This document shows, piece after piece, positions 1 through 6,910 of a stretch of DNA of 14,719 nt (position 1 is its first letter; the number at the start of each line of letters is the position of its first letter). The stretch spans positions 225 to 14,943 of the forward strand of contig DBXB01000041.1 of the NCBI GenBank assembly GCA_002309155.1. Reading direction: 5' to 3'. The notes beneath the pieces were generated by a model, which had not been told where the DNA came from, did no database searches, and saw only the letters and a list, made by a program, of their open reading frames with translations. Both the position numbers and the translations under genes were made by a program. Origin of the DNA: Bacteroidales bacterium UBA1223 (GTDB lineage: Bacteria > Bacteroidota > Bacteroidia > Bacteroidales > P3).

Positions 1-1485
1 GACCAGACCCGCGGATGGTTCTATACGCTTCATGCCATCGCCACCATGTGTTTCGACAGTGTGGCGTTCAAGAATGTCATCAGCAACGGTCTCGTCCTTG
101 ACAAGAACGGCAACAAGATGTCGAAACGACTGGGCAACGGCGTTGACCCCTTCGAGACTTTGAAGAAATACGGTCCCGATGCAACACGCTGGTATATGAT
201 TACCAACAGTCAGCCTTGGGACAACCTGAAGTTTGACGCCGAGGGCGTCGACGAGGTGCGCCGCAAACTCTTCGGCACGCTCTTCAATACCTACAGTTTC
301 TTCGCACTCTATGCAAATCTAGATAATTTCGAATATAAAGAGGCTGACATCCCGTCAGACAGACGTCCCGAAATCGACCGTTGGATTCTCAGCGAGTTGA
401 ATACCCTGGTGAAGTCTGTCGACGAAGCTTATGCCGACTATGAGCCTACTCGTGCCGGCCGTGCCATCGGTGAATTTGTCGATGCCTATCTCAGCAACTG
501 GTATGTGCGTCTCAGCCGTCGCCGTTTCTGGAAGGGCGAATACAGTGAGGATAAGATATCTGCTTACCAGACCCTCTATACCTGTCTGGAGACTCTCAGT
601 CGTCTCATGTCACCTATCGCTCCCTTCTTCAGCGAGCGCCTCTTCCAGGATCTAAATGCCGTCACCCACCGCTCCAATGCCGAGTCGGTGCACCATGCGC
701 CATTCCCCGAAGTCCATGAAGAACTCATCGTGAAATCGCTTGAGGAACGTACACAACTGGCTCAGAAGATATGCTCCATGGGTCTCTCTCTCCGCAAGAA
801 GAGTAACTTACGTGTGCGCCAGCCGTTGGCTAAGATTGTGCTACCAGTGCACGATGACAATTTCAAAGTACAGGTTGAATGTGTCAAAGCTCTTATCTGC
901 AGTGAGCTGAATGTGAAGGATGTGGAATTCCTCTCCGCCGACAACAATCTGTTAGTGAAGAGCATCAAGCCTAATTTCAAGACCTTGGGTCCACGTTATG
1001 GCAAGATTATGAAGTCCATTGCAGCAACGATTACTGCCTTCTCGCAGAGCCAGATTAACGACCTTGAGTCGGCGGGACGATGCGACCTCACCGTGGATGG
1101 CCAGCCTGTGGAGATTCTTATCAGCGACGTGGAGATTGCCACTCAAGACATCCCAGGATGGGTTGTTGCCAACGAAGGCAGTCTGACTGTCGCCCTTGAC
1201 ATCACACTTACCCCCGAGTTGGTCGAGGAAGGTATAGCCCGTGAACTTGTCAACCGTATTCAGAACATCCGCAAGGAGGGCTTTGATGTCACCGACCGCA
1301 TCTCTGTCACCCTTGAGAATGGCGAATGGAAGTCGGCTGTTGAACATTATCGTGACTATATCTGCAATGAGACTCTCGCTGAACGTCTGGAGATGGTTGA
1401 CTCTGTTGAGGGAGATAATGTCCAGACTGTTGAGTTCGTCGAAGGCAAACCTGTCAGAATCATCGTCAGCAAATATAACGCCTAA
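1..1485 (+). CDS. ileS: Isoleucyl-tRNA synthetase, C-terminal part (5' end outside window)
   Basis: Class I aminoacyl-tRNA synthetase that charges tRNA-Ile with isoleucine in the cytoplasm. The reading frame is open from base 1, where DQTRGWFYTLHAIAT precedes the first Met at base 46, so this is the last 494 residues of a longer protein; Bacteroidota IleRS are usually somewhat over 1100 residues. The ATP-site signature KMSKR lies at bases 115-129 (the KMSKS loop with R in the last place), inside NGNKMSKRLGN. The anticodon-binding helical domain follows (for example RPEIDRWILSELNTLV and the SNWYVRLSRRRFW region). The C-terminal end has a single Cys in its last 50 residues, so the zinc finger found at the end of E. 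coli-type IleRS is absent. KMSKR plus the missing zinc finger suggests the Thermus/eukaryote-like IleRS group, which is an inference. The next gene starts 11 bases after the stop codon. Confidence 0.97.
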   Translation, partial: DQTRGWFYTLHAIATMCFDSVAFKNVISNGLVLDKNGNKMSKRLGNGVDPFETLKKYGPDATRWYMITNSQPWDNLKFDAEGVDEVRRKLFGTLFNTYSFFALYANLDNFEYKEADIPSDRRPEIDRWILSELNTLVKSVDEAYADYEPTRAGRAIGEFVDAYLSNWYVRLSRRRFWKGEYSEDKISAYQTLYTCLETLSRLMSPIAPFFSERLFQDLNAVTHRSNAESVHHAPFPEVHEELIVKSLEERTQLAQKICSMGLSLRKKSNLRVRQPLAKIVLPVHDDNFKVQVECVKALICSELNVKDVEFLSADNNLLVKSIKPNFKTLGPRYGKIMKSIAATITAFSQSQINDLESAGRCDLTVDGQPVEILISDVEIATQDIPGWVVANEGSLTVALDITLTPELVEEGIARELVNRIQNIRKEGFDVTDRISVTLENGEWKSAVEHYRDYICNETLAERLEMVDSVEGDNVQTVEFVEGKPVRIIVSKYNA

Positions 1486-1496
1486 GGATAAGACGC

Positions 1497-3032
1497 ATGA
1501 AACGCCTGGTATTCGCTTTGATTCTTTTGGCAGTGGCAACGTCCTATGCCCAGCAGCCCGAGCGGTTGCAGGGGCATGTCGCGGCACAGGAAGACCCTGT
1601 GAGTCCACTGACATTTGGATTGAAGATGGCCAAGGACGGCAAGGAATGCTACGAGATGCTCTACGCCTGTCATAAGGAGGCATGCGACTACCACCGACCT
1701 GTGTCTTATGCCGGAATCGACACCATCAGGCTTGAGATTCCTGACAAGGCAAAGACTATCCCTCTTCCTTATCATACCGACTTTGCGGGTGTCGTTATTC
1801 TGGTGAGAAACGATTCCGACAAGGATTTCACGCTGTTCACTATGCGTGGTGACCAATCCCCCAAGTCCATCGACATCCCCTGCGATCTTATCGACAATGG
1901 CGATTTCCGTTCGGTGTCTGAGTTTAGGGCCGGAGACTACCTGCTTGTCGTCAACGACCGCAATAAGTGGAGTTACCGCACAGGTTATGGTTATGATGTC
2001 TATCGGTCCGACCTGCTGTATGTCAGAGACGGTCACAGCTTGAACAGTCCGGTGACGACCTACTCCAATCCCGCCGCGGCTCCTGAATGCTGTTATATCC
2101 CCGTCAACACCGATCCCAAGGTTGTGGAGAATGTCAAGATATTCCGTGCCCGTGGTGAGAAGCACAAGACTTATTGTTTCCGCATAGAAAACCAGAACAA
2201 TGTCACCTTGAGGAATATCTTCATCAAGACCCCCAAGGGGAAATTCATCGCTGACGCCGCAATAGGTCTCAGCAACTGTGCCAACTGCACCGTTCAGGAT
2301 GTGACAATAGACTCTACTTACTCTGTCCCCGGACAGTATGGCTACGGCATAAGTATGAACAATGTGTGGAATACCACATTTGTCCGACTTAAAGCCGACG
2401 CCGCTTGGGGAGTGTTCGGAACCAACAATGTCAGCAAGACAACCCTCCGCGAATGCGATGTGAACAGGTTTGACATACACTGCTATGGACGTGACGCCCG
2501 TTTTGTGAACTGTATTTTCCGCAACAAGCAGACTCAGTTTTCATCGATGTATGGCGAGGTGGTGTTCGACAGCTGCCATTTCATCGACTGTATTCCCGTC
2601 AGAATACGTTCCTCATACAACGCATACACACCGTTTGATATCAAGATACGCCATTGCACATTCGATGCCACTCTCAAACATCATGCCCTGGTGAATGTCA
2701 TGCTTCTCTCGACCGAGACGAACCCCAGGCCTGAGTTGGCGGCGAGATGCTGGCCGAATGTGTATATTGAGGATCTCGTCGTCAACCTTCCGTTCATGAC
2801 ACGCCGCCTTGAGATATTTGAACCCACAGGGACTCTCTCAGAGTGCAAGAAACCTGTCGATTATCTGCAGTATATAAATATAAACGGCCTCTGCACTTTC
2901 CGCAAAGGCCGTCCTGAATATTGCGATTTGTTTTACTCCAAACGTCGTTTTAAGACCAAGGAGAAGCTGCGTATTAACTACAAGGGTGTGAACCTCAGTG
3001 GTGGCAGGATGGTCAACCTTATTAACGACTGA
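1497..3032 (+). CDS. Secreted cysteine-rich right-handed beta-helix protein, function unknown
   Basis: I do not recognise a named family. The 511-residue product starts with a clear signal peptide: K2 R3, a hydrophobic core at about 4-15, and a likely signal peptidase I cut after SYA at residue 18. There is no lipobox and no T9SS sorting domain, so a soluble periplasmic or secreted protein is expected. Residues about 70-120 form a beta-rich N-terminal section (GIDTIRLEIPDKAKTIPL). From about 210 to 400 there are repeated short strand/turn units of the form N-x-T-x-x-x-x-x-x-I (for example NVTLRNIFIK, NCTVQDVTID, NTTFVRLKAD), typical of right-handed parallel beta-helix (pectate-lyase-like) folds. 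It has 19 cysteines, many in the helix region. No catalytic set of a known polysaccharide lyase or GH28 enzyme is evident. It lies 11 bases behind ileS, so probably shares its transcript. A carbohydrate-binding or carbohydrate-cleaving role is possible but unproven. Confidence 0.85.
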   Translation: MKRLVFALILLAVATSYAQQPERLQGHVAAQEDPVSPLTFGLKMAKDGKECYEMLYACHKEACDYHRPVSYAGIDTIRLEIPDKAKTIPLPYHTDFAGVVILVRNDSDKDFTLFTMRGDQSPKSIDIPCDLIDNGDFRSVSEFRAGDYLLVVNDRNKWSYRTGYGYDVYRSDLLYVRDGHSLNSPVTTYSNPAAAPECCYIPVNTDPKVVENVKIFRARGEKHKTYCFRIENQNNVTLRNIFIKTPKGKFIADAAIGLSNCANCTVQDVTIDSTYSVPGQYGYGISMNNVWNTTFVRLKADAAWGVFGTNNVSKTTLRECDVNRFDIHCYGRDARFVNCIFRNKQTQFSSMYGEVVFDSCHFIDCIPVRIRSSYNAYTPFDIKIRHCTFDATLKHHALVNVMLLSTETNPRPELAARCWPNVYIEDLVVNLPFMTRRLEIFEPTGTLSECKKPVDYLQYININGLCTFRKGRPEYCDLFYSKRRFKTKEKLRINYKGVNLSGGRMVNLIND

Positions 3033-3047
3033 CGTTCACAGTTTCTC

Positions 3048-3791
3048 TTATTCATACACATCATGCACCTCCACCTCGTAGATGATGGTGGTGAAAGGCG
3101 GTATGTTGTCTGAGCCTCTGGCTCCGAATGCCAGTTCTGAGGGGAAATAGAAGCGGTAAGTGCTTCCTGCCTTCATCATGCAAAGTCCTTCATAGAGTCC
3201 AGGGAAGATGGACTCGTTAATCACGTGGGTGATGGGAGGTCTGTTGCCGTAGGTCTGGTCGATAATCTGACCGTTGGTGAAGAATCCTTTATAGTCGAAG
3301 ACTGCCACAAGTCCGGGGCCACCTTGTTTGCCGGAACCTTCCTTAAGCACCTCGTAATAGAATCCTTTCTCGTGTTTCTTGACGTTCGGATTGTCTTTGA
3401 TGAGGTTGGCGAAATAGGCGGCTTCACGTTCCTGAGTCTCTTTCAGTTTCGTGGATTCATCTTGGGCCTGTTTCATGTATGCCTCTTTCTCGAGTTCCAT
3501 AAGCATGGTGATAGTCTGCTCTTTGGTGAACGGCTGCTCCTTGCTGTCAAGGGTTGTGCAGATTGCCTTGATGAGGATCTCACGGTTGATGTCGACCCCC
3601 AGTCCCGAAATATTCTGGGCTGCCGAGAATCCCAGGACCCAGCTGAGGCTGTCGTTCTTGTCGTTAAATGCCGGCGGTTCGTCGGTGCGGACCTTGATAG
3701 TATCCTTGTTCTGGCAGGCGGAGAATGAGAGTAATGCCATGACTGCGAGGACGAGTGTCCAACGATGATTCAATCTGAATGTAATTTTCAT
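3048..3791 (-). CDS. FKBP-type peptidyl-prolyl cis-trans isomerase lipoprotein
   Basis: The 247-residue product is a membrane-anchored folding factor that should isomerise Xaa-Pro bonds in exported proteins. A lipoprotein signal peptide ends at LSFSAC, making C26 the lipidated residue. Residues about 45-130 are helical and charged, matching the dimerisation domain of Mip/FkpA-type proteins. The FKBP catalytic domain runs from about 143 to 247, with VFDYKGFFTNGQIIDQTY, FPGLYEGLCMMKAG and SELAFGARG. Compared with FKBP12, the pocket keeps Tyr26 (Y167), Asp37 (D178) and an aromatic at Phe99 (Y239), but the pocket-floor Trp59 is Leu (L199) and Tyr82 is Phe (F222), so activity may be reduced. The gene is convergent with the beta-helix gene (15 bases between stop codons) and divergent from the alcohol dehydrogenase gene. 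The start is chosen because it gives a complete K/R-containing signal peptide. Confidence 0.92.
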   Translation of the reverse strand: MKITFRLNHRWTLVLAVMALLSFSACQNKDTIKVRTDEPPAFNDKNDSLSWVLGFSAAQNISGLGVDINREILIKAICTTLDSKEQPFTKEQTITMLMELEKEAYMKQAQDESTKLKETQEREAAYFANLIKDNPNVKKHEKGFYYEVLKEGSGKQGGPGLVAVFDYKGFFTNGQIIDQTYGNRPPITHVINESIFPGLYEGLCMMKAGSTYRFYFPSELAFGARGSDNIPPFTTIIYEVEVHDVYE

Positions 3792-4014
3792 TTAGTAAAG
3801 ATAAAAAGGTTTGAAAGGTTAAAAAGGTTAAAAAGGTGCACTTACAATCAGTCAGTTGTCTTCTTGCATCGTTATACCTTATTTTTTGATATGTTATTCT
3901 TTAATATTTTCTATTAACTGTGTTCTAATAATAATATTGTATACCTAAATTAAAAAAGTCTGCTTTCGAAATAAATTGTATGACTTTTCGTTATAGATTT
4001 AAACAATATATGTT
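3792..4014. other. AT-rich divergent intergenic region
   Basis: This 223-base region separates the divergent FKBP lipoprotein and alcohol dehydrogenase genes and should hold both promoters. It is clearly richer in A/T than the coding DNA. I found no perfect TAnnTTTG -7 box on either strand. The nearest plus-strand candidate, TAGATTTA at 3994-4001, would leave almost no leader before the ATG at 4015. No hairpin or small gene is evident apart from the tandem repeat listed separately. Confidence 0.6.
3803..3838 (-). repeat. Short tandem AACCTTTTT-type repeat upstream of the FKBP gene
   Basis: The plus strand carries four consecutive units, AAAAAGGTTT, GAAAGGTT, AAAAAGGTT and AAAAAGGTG, with a period of 8-10 bases. 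On the minus strand, in the direction of the FKBP gene, this reads as repeated AACCTTTTT and ends 11 bases before the start codon. It would lie in the 5' leader of that mRNA or in its promoter. The units are seen directly; any regulatory role is inference. Confidence 0.7.
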
Positions 4015-5181
4015 ATGAACGGCAATTTTAAATTTTACAATCCAACAAAACTCTATTTTGGTGAAGACTCGATGCAATATCTCTTGTCCGAGTTGAAGAA
4101 CTATGGTCCCACGGTGATGCTCTCCTATGGTGGGGGCAGTATAAAACGTAACGGCATCTATGACGCTGTCGTCGCCACCTTGAAAGAGGCTGGAAAGACG
4201 GTGGTGGAGGATGCCGGTGTGATGCCCAACCCCACATACGAAAAGGTCCAGGAGGGTTGTCGCCTGGTGCGTGACAACCATGTTGACATAATTCTTGCCG
4301 TGGGCGGTGGATCCACGATAGACTACGCCAAGGCTGTTTCTGCATCAGCTTACTGTGAGGAGGAACCTTGGGAGAAGTACTGGGTGGGTCAGGAGTCTCC
4401 TTCATGTCCGACGGTCCCTGTAGGAGCTGTCCTTACCATGGTGGGCACTGGGAGTGAGATGAACGGTGGCAGTGTGATTACCAACCGTAAGGCAGGTTTC
4501 AAACTCGGCAAGGTCTTCGGGCCAGACCTGTACCCTCGCTTTGCCGTTCTTAATCCACGTTTCACCATGACGGTTCCGCAGTATCAGATGGTGGCGGGAT
4601 TTTTCGACATCATGAGCCATCTTATGGAGCAGTACTTCGCCGGCACTGCCGACTGCACCACAGATTATATAAACGAAGGACTTATGCGTTCGCTGATCCA
4701 CAGCAGCCGTATAGCCGCCAAGAACCCCCAGGACTACGAGGCTCGTGCCAACATCATGTGGACCGCAACCTGGGCGTTGAATACCCTTCTCAAATGTGGC
4801 AAGGGAGGAGACTGGGAGGTGCATCAAATAGGCCATGCCATAGGTCTGGTGACCGATGCCACTCATGGCATGACTCTCGCCAGCGTCTCGCTGCCTTATT
4901 ACCGTCATGTGATGCACGACGGATTGCATCAGTTTGTACGCTTCGCCAAAAATGTGTGGGGCGTAAATCCTGAAGGGAAGAGCGACGAGCAGATGGCCAC
5001 CGAGGGACTTGCCTGTCTTGAGGGTTGGATGAAGGAGATTGGCGTTGTGACGCACTCCAAAGAGTTGGGAGTCACCGAGGAGAACTTGCAGGCTATTACC
5101 GATGCCGTGCTTATCCTGCCGGTCGGCTACCGTACGCTGACACGCGACGAGGTGGTCTCCATCCTTAGGGAGAGCATGTAG
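4015..5181 (+). CDS. Iron-containing alcohol dehydrogenase, YqhD/BdhA type
   Basis: Group III metal-dependent alcohol dehydrogenase, a cytosolic NAD(P)H-linked enzyme that interconverts aldehydes and alcohols (butanol dehydrogenase/YqhD-like); the physiological substrate cannot be read from sequence. At 388 residues it has the family's normal length. The N-terminal Rossmann-like half holds LSYGGGSIK (37-44), the cofactor-contacting GGGS-x-K seen in YqhD, then AVGGGSTID (95-103) and GTGSE (144-148). The C-terminal helical half supplies the four metal ligands: D198 and H202 in DIMSH, H270 in DWEVHQIGH and H284 in DATHGMTLA, matching YqhD D194, H198, H267 and H281. All are intact. The ATG at 4015 is the first in frame, gives MNGNFKFYNPTKLYFG as expected for the family, and has no obvious Shine-Dalgarno site. 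The gene stands alone, tail to tail with the decarboxylase gene. It probably recycles reduced cofactor or detoxifies aldehydes during fermentation. Confidence 0.95.
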   Translation: MNGNFKFYNPTKLYFGEDSMQYLLSELKNYGPTVMLSYGGGSIKRNGIYDAVVATLKEAGKTVVEDAGVMPNPTYEKVQEGCRLVRDNHVDIILAVGGGSTIDYAKAVSASAYCEEEPWEKYWVGQESPSCPTVPVGAVLTMVGTGSEMNGGSVITNRKAGFKLGKVFGPDLYPRFAVLNPRFTMTVPQYQMVAGFFDIMSHLMEQYFAGTADCTTDYINEGLMRSLIHSSRIAAKNPQDYEARANIMWTATWALNTLLKCGKGGDWEVHQIGHAIGLVTDATHGMTLASVSLPYYRHVMHDGLHQFVRFAKNVWGVNPEGKSDEQMATEGLACLEGWMKEIGVVTHSKELGVTEENLQAITDAVLILPVGYRTLTRDEVVSILRESM

Positions 5182-5183
5182 GT

Positions 5184-6584
5184 TTAATAACCGAGTATTT
5201 TCAGCATTGATTTGTGGCTCTGCTCCTTGGCAAAGAGCTTGGTGGTGTAGTCGCCGTTCTCGTCTTTGTCAATGATGATATGTTTCGGAGCAGGGATTAG
5301 GCAATGCTGTATGCCACCGTATCCGCCTAGACTCTCCTGGTAGGCTCCTGTATGGAAGAATCCTATGTAGAGAGGCTCGTCTTTCTGCAACTTGGGAAGG
5401 AAGATGGCGTTGGCGTGACTGTCGGCATTGTAGTAGTCTTCGCTGTCGCAGGTGAGACCGCCGAGGAACACTCGTTGGTATTCACAGTCCCAATGGTTGA
5501 TGGGGAGCATGATGAAACGCTGGTTGATGCCCCATGTGTCGGGGAGGGTGGTGATAAATGATGAGTCTATCATGTACCATAGCTCCTTGTCGTTCTGAAG
5601 CTTGCTGTCGAGGATGCTGTAAAGTGTAGCACCGCTCTCGCCGACGGTGAAGGAACCGAATTCAGTGAAGATGTTGGGCTCCGCGACACCACGATTGGTG
5701 CAAATGTTCTTGATTTGTGCCAAGATTTCCTCTGCCATGTACTCGTAATCATAGTTCGCTGTCAGCGAATTCTTTATAGGGAATCCTCCTCCGATGTTCA
5801 ACGAATCGCACTCTGGACATATTTGCTTGAGGTCGCAGTAGACATTGACACATTTCGACAACTCGTTCCAGTAGTATGCTGTGTCGCGGATGCCCGTGTT
5901 GATGAAGAAGTGGAGCATCTTGAACTGGTACTTGGGGTTGTTTTTGATGGATTCCTCGTAGAACGACACGATGTCGTTGTAGCGTATTCCCAGACGTGAG
6001 GTGTAGAAGTCGAAACGGGGCTCCTCCTCAGAGGCGATGCGGATGCCTATCTTCATCGGCACCTCAGGGTCTTGGAGCGCTTCGTCAAGCATCGTGAGCT
6101 CGTGTTTGTTGTCAATGATGGGCACGATGTTGTGGAATCCGTCGTGGTAAAGGTCGGTAATGTTGTCAATATATTGCTGGCGTTTGAAGCCGTTGCTGAC
6201 GATGAAAATGTTTTTATCTATAAGACCGTTGTTATAGAGTTCTTGGATAAGGTTGATATCGAACGCACTTGAGGTCTCGAGGTTGATGTCGTTCTTCAGC
6301 GCTTCCTCCATGACAAAGCTGAAGTGACTGCTCTTGGTGCAGTAGCAATAGTTGTAGGTGCCTTTGTAGTCGGTCTTGGCGATGGCTACGTTGAACAGAC
6401 GTTTGGCGCGCTGTATCTGGGAACTTATCTTGGGAAGATAGGTGATCTTCAGCGGGGTGCCGTATTGTTTGATTACCTCCATCAGGGGGATGTCGTGGAA
6501 GTAGAGTTCGCCGTCTTCGGTACGGAATTCGTCCTGAGGGAATTCGAATGTCTGGTCAATCAGGTCAAAATATTTGTTTCTCAT
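5184..6584 (-). CDS. Fold-III PLP-dependent decarboxylase, short arginine-decarboxylase-like family
   Basis: The 466-residue product belongs to the alanine racemase-fold (Orn/DAP/Arg group IV) decarboxylases. Visible landmarks are NYCYCTKSS with K84 as the probable PLP Schiff-base lysine, HFFINTG at 225-231 where relatives have HFH-x-GS, the glycine-rich phosphate loop NIGGGFP (263-269), EFGSF (308-312) where relatives have EPGR, LTCDSED (377-383) giving the partner-subunit Cys/Asp pair C379 and D380, and the PLP-contacting tyrosine in GAYQESLGG (Y415). From memory, close relatives across Bacteroidota are annotated as arginine decarboxylase, which would make agmatine for polyamine synthesis. 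It is well short of classical SpeA (about 630 residues), and substrate motifs differ, so the substrate is an inference. A -7-like box lies about 75 bases upstream of the start, and the leader before the ATG is A-rich with no strong Shine-Dalgarno site. Confidence 0.88.
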   Translation of the reverse strand: MRNKYFDLIDQTFEFPQDEFRTEDGELYFHDIPLMEVIKQYGTPLKITYLPKISSQIQRAKRLFNVAIAKTDYKGTYNYCYCTKSSHFSFVMEEALKNDINLETSSAFDINLIQELYNNGLIDKNIFIVSNGFKRQQYIDNITDLYHDGFHNIVPIIDNKHELTMLDEALQDPEVPMKIGIRIASEEEPRFDFYTSRLGIRYNDIVSFYEESIKNNPKYQFKMLHFFINTGIRDTAYYWNELSKCVNVYCDLKQICPECDSLNIGGGFPIKNSLTANYDYEYMAEEILAQIKNICTNRGVAEPNIFTEFGSFTVGESGATLYSILDSKLQNDKELWYMIDSSFITTLPDTWGINQRFIMLPINHWDCEYQRVFLGGLTCDSEDYYNADSHANAIFLPKLQKDEPLYIGFFHTGAYQESLGGYGGIQHCLIPAPKHIIIDKDENGDYTTKLFAKEQSHKSMLKILGY

Positions 6585-6624
6585 TTTTAATTAAGCGGTT
6601 GAATTAGTTTTGAAGATTTTTGCC

Positions 6625-6643
6625 AATCCGAGTGAGTTGGATT
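6625..6643 (-). other. Weak inverted repeat in the decarboxylase leader
   Basis: AATCC (6625-6629) and GGATT (6639-6643) can pair around a 9-base loop, in the predicted 5' leader of the decarboxylase mRNA. The segment 6626-6642 matches 6859-6875, inside the terminator hairpin 233 bases away, at 15 of 17 positions. No U-tract follows, so it is not an intrinsic terminator. It could be a decayed copy of the terminator or a coincidence. Confidence 0.35.
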
Positions 6644-6659
6644 TGTTTTATTTGGGCGA

Positions 6660-6667
6660 CAAAAGTA
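6660..6667 (-). promoter_or_regulatory. Bacteroides-type -7 box for the decarboxylase gene
   Basis: The minus strand reads TACTTTTG, a perfect match to the TAnnTTTG -7 box used by the main sigma factor of Bacteroidota, followed by TCGCCC. It lies 75 bases from the ATG at 6584, which gives a leader of roughly 70 bases. No TTTG -33 box is present at the expected spacing, so the call rests on the -7 box and position. Confidence 0.55.
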
Positions 6668-6846
6668 CGATAAAAATCTATATTGAGGTCGTTTTAAGAG
6701 AAAAATATTTGTCCCTGTTTCTTTGAGTAGTTGATTTTCTATAATTGTTTATTTGTTTAATCGTTTGATAAATAATAAAATATTTATGTTTGAGATTCGG
6801 CGTGTCTTTTAATTTGTGGGTTTTCTTATTTCTCTTAATGGTGTGT

Positions 6847-6882
6847 AAAAAGAAAGCCATCCGAGTGTGTCGGATGGCTTTC
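6847..6882 (-). terminator. Intrinsic terminator after the C25 protease gene
   Basis: A perfect 13-base inverted repeat, GAAAGCCATCCGA (6852-6864) and TCGGATGGCTTTC (6870-6882), encloses a 5-base loop (GTGTG). On the minus strand the stem is followed at once by five T residues (6851-6847), the classic Rho-independent layout. It starts about 29 bases after the protease stop codon. No comparable T-run follows on the plus strand, so it acts in one direction and probably ends the whole minus-strand gene cluster. Confidence 0.92.
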
Positions 6883-6910
6883 GAGGGATTTGTTTGTGTA
6901 AATTCGATTG

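Larger units (their letters stand above)
6585..6910. other. Intergenic region between the C25 protease and decarboxylase genes
   Basis: This 326-base AT-rich stretch sits between two minus-strand genes. Next to the protease it holds a strong hairpin terminator, and next to the decarboxylase a probable promoter and a leader of about 70 bases. The middle part, about 6690-6840, contains A/T-rich sequence with no gene, hairpin or repeat that I can support. Confidence 0.7.

Noticed and set aside
1482..2480. Long open frame (332 codons) on the minus strand opposite the beta-helix gene, and a similar one opposite the end of ileS (952-1683)
   Set aside because: Both lie antisense to genes with clear family or signal-peptide evidence. 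Their translations show no recognisable domain, and long antisense frames are expected in GC-moderate coding DNA.
3850..4010. Promoter for the alcohol dehydrogenase gene
   Set aside because: Candidates such as TAGATTTA (3994-4001) lack the full consensus, a spaced TTTG box or a reasonable leader length, so no site is called.
5217..5238. Possible hairpin GCTCT...AGAGC at the end of the decarboxylase gene
   Set aside because: The stem is short with a 12-base loop and no T-run follows on either strand, so it is not supported as a terminator.
6785..6792. Plus-strand TATGTTTG, a match to the TAnnTTTG -7 box
   Set aside because: No plus-strand gene lies downstream; it would read antisense into the 3' end of the protease gene, and such an 8-mer is likely by chance in AT-rich DNA.
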